Shown: in pieces, positions 35,916 through 44,100 of the stretch
Numbering within the stretch: the stretch's first letter is position 1
Layout: each line of letters starts with the position of its first letter
Source of the DNA: Poseidonocella pacifica
Lineage (GTDB): Bacteria; Pseudomonadota; Alphaproteobacteria; Rhodobacterales; Rhodobacteraceae
Assembly (NCBI RefSeq): GCF_900111875.1
Contig: NZ_FOJU01000005.1
Location: 62,001-126,000, forward strand
Length of the DNA: 64,000 nucleotides
Reading direction: 5' to 3'
Program-made: the position numbers and the translations under genes
The notes under the pieces: model-generated
Told to the model about the DNA's origin: nothing
Seen by the model: only the letters and a program-made list of their open reading frames with translations
Databases searched by the model: none

Positions 35916-36010
35916 TAGCGCGGCTGGGGTGGGCACCCTTTGTCGCGGACGAAACCAGTTTGGCTTCCTCCGGGGTCTTCGCCCAGACCTTCACGGAAGC
36001 GCATAGAGAC

Positions 36011-36589
36011 ATGAGCGATACTACTACTGTGGGCGATCTACGTTCGCGGCTGCGTTCTGATACGCGTGACCGCCATGAAACGCTTGACCAGCGCCTGTTT
36101 CGCCACGACCTCGCGGAACGGGACGGTCTGACGACATTTCTACTGACACAAGCGACGGCACTTGCCACTCTTTTGGGGGTGGTGACGGAGGGTGCGCGCG
36201 CTTTGGAGACTGCTAAGGACCTTTTGGCGAGGGCGCAGAGCGATCTACGGGTTTTGGGCGTGACCGCTTCAGAGCTGGAGCAACGACCTGCGCCGATGTC
36301 GGCCCTGGCCTTTGATTATGTTGTCTTTGGGTCCCGCCTCGGCAATACGTTCTTGCGCAAGGCTTGGGCTGCGAGTGTCGATCCGCAGGTCCAAACGGCC
36401 CAGTCCTATTTTACCGCTCCGGACGGGCTCGATGGATGGCGGTTCTTTGCCCGTTCGATGGCTCTGCGGCCGGCGGTCGGCAGCGAAGCCGATGCCACCG
36501 TAGCGGATGCCGCACGTGCTTTCTTGATCTACCACGACGCGCTGGACGGTGCGGAACGTCAAATGGAGCGTGCATATGCATCAACGTGA
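36011..36589 (+). CDS. heme oxygenase (BphO type)
   Basis: A 192-residue all-helical protein of the bacterial heme oxygenase family, which opens heme to biliverdin. The proximal His lies in TRDRHETLDQRLF near residue 20, and the helix with FDYVVFGSRLGNTFLRKAW corresponds to the family's distal Gly-rich helix. Directly downstream, overlapping by 14 bp, is a bacteriophytochrome that needs biliverdin, the classic bphO-bphP pairing. ATG 36011 is chosen by homology over the open frame from 35960. Confidence 0.87.
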   Translation: MSDTTTVGDLRSRLRSDTRDRHETLDQRLFRHDLAERDGLTTFLLTQATALATLLGVVTEGARALETAKDLLARAQSDLRVLGVTASELEQRPAPMSALAFDYVVFGSRLGNTFLRKAWAASVDPQVQTAQSYFTAPDGLDGWRFFARSMALRPAVGSEADATVADAARAFLIYHDALDGAERQMERAYAST

Positions 36590-39140
36590 TGAACTATCCG
36601 ACGTGGTCGACCCTTCCGATTGCGAGAAGGACCCTATTCACCTTGTCGGCCGGGTTCAGTCATTCGGCTGTCTGATCGCGGTGGATCGCAACTGGGTGAT
36701 ACGCCACGCCTCCACCAATTGTGACCAGATACTAGGCAAGGAGTTCGCCAATCTGATCGGAATGCCATTGCGTGAAGCAATGACCGCGCAGTCCGTTCAC
36801 GATCTGCGCTCCAAGACGCAACTCTTGATCCAAGGCAACCGGGCGGCACGGCTTTTCGGCTATGATCTTTTTGAGAACGGGCGGAGATTTGACATCTCCA
36901 TGCACCATTCGGGGGATCTGACGGTCCTTGAGATTGAGGCCAAGCAAGCTTCTCCCGGGGGGCGGGACGAGCTTTCGCTGGTACAGCCACTGATCGAACG
37001 GGTGCGGCGGAAAAAAACGATCGAGGGTGCGACACATGAGGCGGCCCGAGCGCTCAAGGCCCTGACCGGTCTTGATCGGGTCATGGTCTACCGTTTTGAG
37101 GCTGATGATAGCGGGGCTGTGATCGCCGAGGCGCGAGAGGCGGAGATGCCGCCGTATCTGGGCCTGCGCTATCCGGCGAGCGATATCCCCAAACAGGCGC
37201 GGGATCTCTATGCGCGTAGCCCGGTGAGGCTCATCAGTGATGTCAACGGCGCGACCTATCCGGTGGAGCCGCAGTTCGACGCCAAGGGCGCACCTCTCGA
37301 TTTGTCACAGGCGGTCACACGCGCGGTTGCGCCGGTGCATCTGGAGTATTTGCGAAACATGGAGGTCGGGGCCTCCATGTCGCTTTCGATTGTTTCGCGG
37401 GGCGTGCTTTGGGGCCTCATGGCGTGCCACCACAGGGAGGCTTTCCACGTCGACGCGGAGAAGCGCAGCGCGATGGAACTGTTCGTGCAACTCTTCAACT
37501 ACGAATTGACGCAGATCGAGACTGACCTTGAGCTTGCTGCCGCAGATGTGGCGGCGTCCATCCATGACCGTCTGATCGAGCGGATTGTCGACCGGAAGGA
37601 TCTTGCCAGCGCGCTTGACATCCTCTCGGAGGAGCTTTCGGATGCTGTCGGGTTCGACGGCGTCGTAATCTATGTGAATGGGACCTATGCGGGCCGGGGC
37701 GAGGTTCCGACAGAGGAGGAATTCCGCCGTTTGGCCGCCCATCTGGGCGAGGTGCATCGCAACGGGGTCTATGCCACCGAGAATATCAGTGCGCAGTATC
37801 CCGAAGGGCTGGACTTTCTCGACCGGGCCGCGGGGATGCTTTCCCTTTCGGTATCGCGCACCAAGCGCGACTACGTCGTGTTTTTTCGCAAGGAATTGGT
37901 GCGATCTGTCTTGTGGGCCGGTAATCCATCCAAGCCCGCCAGTATCGAGAACGGAACCAAACGTATCAGCCCGCGCAAGAGCTTTGCCGCGTGGCAGGAA
38001 GTGGTCAAGAGCCGATCGGGTCCGTGGAGCCGCAGGGAAATCCGCCTCTCGGAGACCTTGCGCGTATCGCTCATGGAGATCGTGCTGAAGCTGGCCGATG
38101 AGGCGCGGGATGCCAGACAGGAGGCTCATGTTCATCAGGAACTGCTGATTGCTGAGCTTAACCACCGGGCCCGCAATATTCTCAACCTGATCCGCGGTCT
38201 CGTATCGCAGGGGCGGGGCGCGGCAGACACGGTTGCGGATTACAGCGCGGTGCTTGATGCGCGCATCCATTCGCTTGCCCGCGCGCATGACCAAATCACC
38301 CGCACGGGAGAAGACTGGGCGCTTTTGCAGGACCTCATACGGAACGAGACCGAAGCTTATCTGCGTAAGGGAAGTGACCGCGTTTTGGTAAGCGGACCGG
38401 GCGTGGAACTCGCGCCCCGAGCCTTCACGACGGTCGCCCTCGTTATCCACGAGTTGGTGACGAACTCCGCGAAATATGGCGCGCTGAGCGTTGAGACGGG
38501 AACCGTCCAGATCGATCTCGAGTTTTTGCAGGACGGCGCACTTCAGATACGATGGGCGGACACTGGCGGCCCGCAGGTCGCTCCGCCCAAGCGTCAGGGG
38601 TTCGGGACGACAATCGTGGAGCGCTCTATTCCCTTCGATCTCAAGGGCAAGGCCGAAGTTTCCTACCCCGAAACCGGGTTCACAGGAGTCTTCACCCTTC
38701 CTCCCGTGAATGTGCGGCCCAGCACCACCACGCATATCGAGGCGTCGTCGAAAGAGGACGCACAGCAAAGCGATGAGGCGCTTCTGCCGGGTATGGTGCT
38801 GGTGGTAGAAGACAACATGATCATTGCCATGGATGTGGCGGACATGTTGACCAAACTCGGCGCCACAGAGGTCAAGACAGTGTCGAGCGTGGAGGAGGCG
38901 ATGATCGCGCTTGCGGGCTCCACGCCGAGCTTTGCCCTGCTGGACGTCAACTTGGGCGAGGAAACCTCCCATTCGGTGGCCGAGGCGCTCCGTGGCCGCA
39001 AGATCCCGTTCGTTCTGGCCTCGGGTTATGGGGAGGAGGCGACGCAGCTCGATAAATTCGACCCGTCGTCCCCCATCCTGCAGAAGCCTTTTACAGCTGA
39101 TCGACTGAGGCGGGCGGTTCTCGAAATCTTGAACAGCTAA
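36576..39140 (+). CDS. bphP: bacteriophytochrome HWE histidine kinase with C-terminal receiver domain
   Basis: An 854-residue red/far-red photoreceptor. Order: PAS2 domain with biliverdin-binding Cys16 (DPSDCEKDPIHLVG), GAF domain with RYPASDIPKQARDLY, PHY domain (about 320-500), HWE-type kinase with H-box ELNHRARN (His530) and N-box HELVTNSAKYGAL, then a receiver domain (VVEDNMIIAMD...FALLDVNLG, phosphoacceptor Asp790). ATG 36576, behind GGAGCG, overlaps the heme oxygenase gene. HWE kinases often feed the PhyR/EcfG stress cascade, so light input to that system is plausible here. Confidence 0.95.
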   Translation: MHQRDELSDVVDPSDCEKDPIHLVGRVQSFGCLIAVDRNWVIRHASTNCDQILGKEFANLIGMPLREAMTAQSVHDLRSKTQLLIQGNRAARLFGYDLFENGRRFDISMHHSGDLTVLEIEAKQASPGGRDELSLVQPLIERVRRKKTIEGATHEAARALKALTGLDRVMVYRFEADDSGAVIAEAREAEMPPYLGLRYPASDIPKQARDLYARSPVRLISDVNGATYPVEPQFDAKGAPLDLSQAVTRAVAPVHLEYLRNMEVGASMSLSIVSRGVLWGLMACHHREAFHVDAEKRSAMELFVQLFNYELTQIETDLELAAADVAASIHDRLIERIVDRKDLASALDILSEELSDAVGFDGVVIYVNGTYAGRGEVPTEEEFRRLAAHLGEVHRNGVYATENISAQYPEGLDFLDRAAGMLSLSVSRTKRDYVVFFRKELVRSVLWAGNPSKPASIENGTKRISPRKSFAAWQEVVKSRSGPWSRREIRLSETLRVSLMEIVLKLADEARDARQEAHVHQELLIAELNHRARNILNLIRGLVSQGRGAADTVADYSAVLDARIHSLARAHDQITRTGEDWALLQDLIRNETEAYLRKGSDRVLVSGPGVELAPRAFTTVALVIHELVTNSAKYGALSVETGTVQIDLEFLQDGALQIRWADTGGPQVAPPKRQGFGTTIVERSIPFDLKGKAEVSYPETGFTGVFTLPPVNVRPSTTTHIEASSKEDAQQSDEALLPGMVLVVEDNMIIAMDVADMLTKLGATEVKTVSSVEEAMIALAGSTPSFALLDVNLGEETSHSVAEALRGRKIPFVLASGYGEEATQLDKFDPSSPILQKPFTADRLRRAVLEILNS

Positions 39141-39213
39141 CTGCCTAAAGCGCGGCATAGCCTGGTTCAGCCGTTCGGGTTTTCCCGGCGGAGTCGCTAC
39201 GCCCCCTGAATAC

Positions 39214-39249
39214 GAAAGCAGCATCGCAAAAAGTTGCGAAGCTGCTTTC
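39214..39249. repeat. long inverted repeat after bphP
   Basis: GAAAGCAGCATCGCAA pairs with TTGCGAAGCTGCTTTC with one mismatch, loop of four. A second small palindrome (ATGGCA-TC-TGCCAT) follows directly at 39250-39263. It may end transcription of bphP and of the convergent DUF883 gene, but no T tract follows. Confidence 0.6.
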
Positions 39250-39309
39250 ATGGCATCTGCCATATATCTCGGTGGTTCTGAGCCGCCAGCGAACCGCTGA
39301 CGCATCGCC

Positions 39310-39588
39310 TTAGTAGCGGTCGCGCAGCGCGAGGCCGAGCAAGAGGCCAAAACCGACGGCGCCTGCGATTGCAAGGCCGGGGTTCTTGCGAACGAATTCC
39401 GAACCAGTGTCGACGGCAACGGATGTCGCTTCCTTGGCGCGTTCAAACTGCGCCACGGCTGCATCCTGAACCTCGTGCCCAAGAACGTTGGCCTTGTCGG
39501 CGACCAGCTTGGCGTTTTCCTTTACGCCTCCGGTGCGGGTCTGTGCCGCTTCGGTTTCGGTGATTGTCGGTGTGTTAGAGTCTGCCAT
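39310..39588 (-). CDS. DUF883/YqjD-like membrane-anchored stress protein
   Basis: A 92-residue protein with an amphipathic helical N-terminal part (Ala-, Lys- and Glu-rich) and one C-terminal membrane helix reading RKNPGLAIAGAVGFGLLLG, ending LALRDRY, the signature of the ElaB/YqjD family, whose E. coli members tether ribosomes to the membrane in stationary phase. ATG 39588 has AGGAG 7 bp upstream. An EcfG-type promoter ends 23 bp before the start. Confidence 0.88.
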   Translation of the reverse strand: MADSNTPTITETEAAQTRTGGVKENAKLVADKANVLGHEVQDAAVAQFERAKEATSVAVDTGSEFVRKNPGLAIAGAVGFGLLLGLALRDRY

Positions 39589-39611
39589 TGTAGCTCTCCT
39601 TTCCCCCATAC

Positions 39612-39636
39612 AACCACCGAGATGCCATGAGGTTCC
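39612..39636 (-). promoter_or_regulatory. EcfG-like promoter of the DUF883 gene
   Basis: Minus strand GGAAC (39636-39632), 16 bp, GGTT (39615-39612). Its -35 half is part of a palindrome shared with the opposite promoter. Confidence 0.65.
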
Positions 39637-39645
39637 CGTGGAACC
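39631..39645. repeat. palindrome GGTTCC-CGT-GGAACC joining two divergent promoters
   Basis: A perfect 6-bp inverted repeat with a 3-bp centre. Each arm contains the -35 GGAAC of one of two divergently directed EcfG-like promoters. Confidence 0.85.
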
Positions 39646-39665
39646 CGCGAATGATTTGGGGGGTT
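39640..39665 (+). promoter_or_regulatory. EcfG-like promoter of the DUF1328 gene
   Basis: GGAAC (39640-39644), 17 bp, GGTT (39662-39665), 42 bp before the ATG at 39708. Confidence 0.65.
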
Positions 39666-39707
39666 ACCCAGATATCGTCACTTCGACTTCAGCGAAAAGG
39701 AAAGACC

Positions 39708-39878
39708 ATGCTGTATTGGGCACTTATCTTTTTCGTCGTGGCAGTCATCGCCGGGATCTTCGGGTTTGGTGGGATCGCTGCGGCGTCGGCGGGTATCGCC
39801 AAGATCCTCTTCTTCATATTCCTCGCCCTATGCGCGATCGCGCTAGTCATCCGCGCGATGCGTGGAGGGTCGCGTTAG
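39708..39878 (+). CDS. DUF1328 small membrane protein
   Basis: A 56-residue protein of two membrane helices starting [20 protein letters not shown], a well-recognised DUF1328 (YtjA) N-terminus. Function unknown; members are typically stress-regulated. AAAGGAAAG precedes ATG 39708; the frame opens earlier at 39627 but that part overlaps the promoter. Confidence 0.92.
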   Translation: MLYWALIFFVVAVIAGIFGFGGIAAASAGIAKILFFIFLALCAIALVIRAMRGGSR

Positions 39879-39902
39879 GCAGACAAGGACCAAGCCGCAG
39901 GC

Positions 39903-39926
39903 GGGGGCGGTGCAGCCTCCGCCCCC
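39903..39926. terminator. hairpin between convergent genes
   Basis: GGGGGCGG (39903-39910) and CCGCCCCC (39919-39926) form a perfect 8-bp GC stem with an 8-nt loop, between the ends of the DUF1328 and SapC-family genes. It lacks a T tract on either strand. Confidence 0.5.
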
Positions 39927-39951
39927 ATGTCGTACGTGGTAGCCAACCAAC

Positions 39952-40698
39952 TTATTGAAGTGATTGGCCCCGAGCCGCGTTTTCCGCCAGTTTGATACTG
40001 AGCGTTTCAATATTCGCAAATGATTGCAGGTGTACGTAGCACAACTCCAGTTCGTCACTGGCGAACATCTCCCCAAGGACCTCGGGCGAGAGAGCCTTGA
40101 GCTTGGCGCGATCAATCCGGAAGAAGCCGGCGAGGCGGCGCGGCTGATTATCGTCACCAGTGAAATTGGCAACCGCTGGCTCAAGCAGATCAAGGGCCAG
40201 CAGGCGATCACAAAATGCCTTGGTTCGCAGATACTGGCTTTGGTACTGGGTCGCGAATTCCAGCTGCGACTGGAGGAAGCTGGACCGTTCACCCTCACTG
40301 TCGAACAGGCGTTCGCCGCGACCATCCGAGTTTACGCCCTCAAACCCCTCATCGATGCACAAGGTGAGTTGGTTCCCATCGGGGTTCTGCGCAAAAACGA
40401 AGGGGTACCGACGCAGGAAGGCTGGGATGTACCGGCCGATCCATGCGCCATTCTCGTCGACGTATTCGTTGCGGTCGTTCTCCACCCCGAGCAGTACGGC
40501 GGGGAAAACCGCCTCTGCCGTTCCTGCGAAGACAATCACGCAGTCGGCCGCCGCCGCAGAGAATTCCGCCGCAACGATTGGTACGGAGTTGACGTCGCGA
40601 GCAAAACCGTAGGCGCCGGTCATCTTGACGGACACATCCTTGTGCGTGTCGGCATTGATGGGCGTCGCCCTGTCATAGATCAGCAATTGTTTGGCCAT
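39952..40698 (-). CDS. SapC family protein
   Basis: A 248-residue protein starting MAKQLLIYDRATPINADTHK, then FARDVNSVPIVAAEFSAAAADCVIVFAG and RRYPFVFAQNPDGNQLTLCIDE, all characteristic of the SapC family (named after an S-layer-associated protein of Campylobacter fetus). No signal peptide. Function not established. The open frame extends to 40797, but ATG 40698 is the family start. It is divergent from the giant surface-protein gene, with about 440 bp between. Confidence 0.9.
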   Translation of the reverse strand: MAKQLLIYDRATPINADTHKDVSVKMTGAYGFARDVNSVPIVAAEFSAAAADCVIVFAGTAEAVFPAVLLGVENDRNEYVDENGAWIGRYIPAFLRRYPFVFAQNPDGNQLTLCIDEGFEGVNSDGRGERLFDSEGERSSFLQSQLEFATQYQSQYLRTKAFCDRLLALDLLEPAVANFTGDDNQPRRLAGFFRIDRAKLKALSPEVLGEMFASDELELCYVHLQSFANIETLSIKLAENAARGQSLQ

Positions 40699-41142
40699 CG
40701 GAGTTCCCTGTACGGTTGGTGCGCTCTGACGCTTCGCGTGGCGAAGGGCAGAATTCCTTGTTGCGCGGAAGCTGGCACAGGCCAAAGGTACCGGCAAGCG
40801 TGGCGCGGTGGTTCCCGGGGTCGCGGGCGCGGCTTACGCCGGATCGTGGCGTCATTGTCACGCCGAGAATGCTTCGGAACCCTTTGAAACAAGGCGGGAG
40901 AACAGGCCGCTCCGGGTCATGGAGGCAAAGAAGGTTACGCAACTGGAATTGTTTAGATTTCGTTAACCTTTGACCCCCTACACATCATGACAAAAAGAGA
41001 GCGACATTATCCGTAATTTCTTTCTTTGGGAATTCGCTTCGCTTCTCTAAGGTGTTCAAACAGTTTCATTTTGCATTTTTCTGCTTTGTATCGCGGCGAA
41101 TAAAACTCGCATTCTCAAGGCTCCGGATCGCTGAAGGTATAG
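40699..41142. other. AT-richer intergenic region between sapC and the giant gene
   Basis: No gene recognised. The right half (about 40945-41110) is clearly AT-richer than the rest of the window, with T runs and GTTAACC, and probably holds the promoter of the giant gene. GAAGG at 41133 is a ribosome binding site 5 bp before its ATG. No EcfG-type promoter was found here. Confidence 0.6.
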
Positions 41143-44100
41143 ATGTCTGATCAAGAATATGAGCCCATCACGGCGGACGACGCTTCGGATCACCGCGAGA
41201 GCATTGATCAGGTTCCTGCCTTTGGATTGGAGACGCTAGAGCAACGTATTTTGCTCTCGGGTGATCTTCCGGTCGCCGATACGGACGATACCAGCAGCGG
41301 AGATACGGGCGCAGTTGATGTCGCGCCCCAAACCACGACCGAAGAAGCCCCGGATCCCTTTGTGGTTGGCCCGCCCGACCTGACCCTGACCAGCGGTTCG
41401 GGGACGCGCTCCCTCGATCCTGAACACGTCTCGGAACAATCATTCCATGTAGAGGCGGGCTCCCTGCTGACTGGCGGGGGACGCACTGGTCAGGCTTTGA
41501 ACAACACCGGAACGGTTGCTCCGGGGTATTCGCCCGGTGTGCTCGAAGTGAGTTCTTATAGTCAGGATGCCACGGCGCAACTCGACATAGAAATCGGCGG
41601 CATCACACCGGGATCTGCCGGACCGACCGGGCTGGACGGTTATGATCAATTGGTGGTCGCGGGTGAGGCACAACTCGCAGGCACGCTGAACCTCGACTTC
41701 ATCAACGATTTCACCCCTGTCGCCGGGCAGGTCTACGATGTCATGCGCTGGACGCAGCGGGTGGGCAGTTTCTCAGAGTATACCGGTCTGCATGCGGGGG
41801 GCGGTATCTACATGCGCCCCACTTACATGGCCGATCGCCTTCGACTCGAAGCAGTACAGATCCCCGGGCTCGATCAACTTACCCTCGGTAGCGATCCTGC
41901 GAATGCCGCCGCGCTCGATGCGTGGATGTCGGCACTGGCCAACCGGGTCGCTCAGACCGGCATCGAACTCACCGCCTCGCTCGATATACGGGGCTTGCGT
42001 GTTTCAGGCGATTTTTCGATTTCCGTGGCATCGACCTCTTCGGGGATGGAAACCACGTTCGCGCTCTCGGACGGGTCAGCGAGTTGGCTCATGCTGGGTC
42101 TGTCCGGCGGGCTGACCGATGTGGCGGGGAGCTTCACCTTTGGTGGTGGCACCCCCACTGCGCTCAGCCTTTCCGCGTCCGGTAGCGTTTCCGGTTTTGG
42201 GGGCGCAACTCTCGCGGGTGACTTCAACGTGGGGTATGATGCGGCGGCCGGGGCGTTGACCGTAGCGGCGTCGGATCTTTCCGCGCGGCTTGGAGATCCC
42301 GCTCAGGGCGCGGCCGTCCTGTTGTCGGATGCCGAGCTTGCAATGCGGATTCAAGCGGGCGCCTTCGACCTGCGGGCCAGTGGTTCGGGATCGGTCGACG
42401 GGCTCGCCGGAGCGACCCTTTCCGGCGATCTCGCGTTGGAAGCAAGCACTGCGACGGGCGAGGCGCGTTTCATCGCGCGTGGGGCCTCGCTCAGTCTTCC
42501 TGATGTGGGGCAAATCGGCGGGGATCTCGTGTTCGCGGCGCGCACCTCGGTCGCGGATGATGTTCGGCTTCAGGAGTTGCTCATCGGCGTCGATGATGTG
42601 ACCGGCAGTCTCTCTTTGGGGGAGGCTGTCATTTCGGCAACGGGCGGGCGGCTCGGTGTCGTTGTACAGACCAGAGGCCCCGAAGAAGGGCTTGGTACGC
42701 TGATAACGACCACCGCCGTTGCGGGGCGGATCGATCTGGCGCTGGATGTCGATGGGACACTGAGCCTGTCGGGAACGGAAATTTCGGTCCTTCACAATTC
42801 CTCCGCCAATGACATCAGTCACGAAATCCGATTGGCGGACGGCAGTGTCATTTGGGCCGAGGTTGCCGCAGAAACGACACTGCTTTCGGGGGTCTTTTCC
42901 GCCGCAATAGACGGTGTGTTGGCTTTCACCGGTGAGTTGGAGCTGGAGATCAGTACCACGACCCGTGTGCTGTCCGATGGCGCGCTGGTGGACCTGACCG
43001 AATACGCACTAAGCGGAAGCGGCATTTCCGCCGGTTTCGGCGGGGCACGCGGGCTGTCGACCTCGGGATCGGACTTTGCGCTTGTCTATGCGCGTGAAGT
43101 CGACGGAACCCGCTCTTGGATGGCGTCGCAAGGGACCATGGGCGAGGCGGTTGTTGGTGGATACCTGCTCGACAACCTCGACAGCGCTGGTTGGTCCATC
43201 AACCGTGTGGTCGCGGGGTCGGTAGGGGTGGATGCGCCTACGATCAACTGGTCCGACGTCCGAACTTTTGACCTCGCCAGCGGCGCGAGGTTCGTCTTCG
43301 ACCAGGTTGGCGATGTGTTCTCCCTGCCGCTTGCTGGGGATCTTGACTTGGGCGGAACGACCCTCTCGGGGGCCATGACGCTCAGCTATGACCGTATCGC
43401 TGAAAGCTGGGGCATTACGTTGGAAGACGTATCTTGGGCCATGGCGGCGGGGCCCGTCGCGGTTCGTCTTGCACGGGCGACCGGTACATTGCGCATCGAC
43501 AGCAGCGGCAAGCGCTCTGGCGAACTGACTGGCTCCCTCGCGCTCGAAGGCGTGGACGGTGTGACCCTGTCAGCGGAGGGGCGGGTTGTCCTCGATGCAA
43601 ATGACACCAGCGTTTCGGTCGCGGCGACCGGGGTGCTCGGCATCGACGGATTCGCGACAGTCTCGGGGGCCTTCACCGTAGAGAAGGCGATCACGGTTGA
43701 CGGCCCGACCCTGACCATCGGGGCAATCGGTGCCTCCGTCACGGTTGGAGCGGAAACCGGTCCTCAGGTCGCTGTGTCTTCCGCGGATCTTGCGTTTGTC
43801 GCGCGCACCGATGCCCTTGGTGGCGCGGGTTTCGCGCTAATGGCGGAAGGTCAGGCTGCGCTCAGCGGGCTTGATGGTGTGTCATTGAACGTGGCCCATG
43901 CGCGCGTAGCGGTCAATCGCCTCGGCACTGCGATCAGCGCAGAAGTCGCCGCCGGGTCCGATAGCGTTGACCTGACCTTCGACAGTTCGCGCGACACTGA
44001 GGCCGTGCTTGTTGACGGCGCGGTCCTGTCGCTTGGTGATCTTACCCTGCGCGGAAACCTGAGGGTCGAGAGCGGAGAAGTGCCGCTCGGGGGGACCACG

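Noticed and set aside
37305-39482. 725-codon minus-strand frame opposite bphP.
   Set aside because: No domain recognisable; the plus strand encodes a complete bacteriophytochrome with all motifs.
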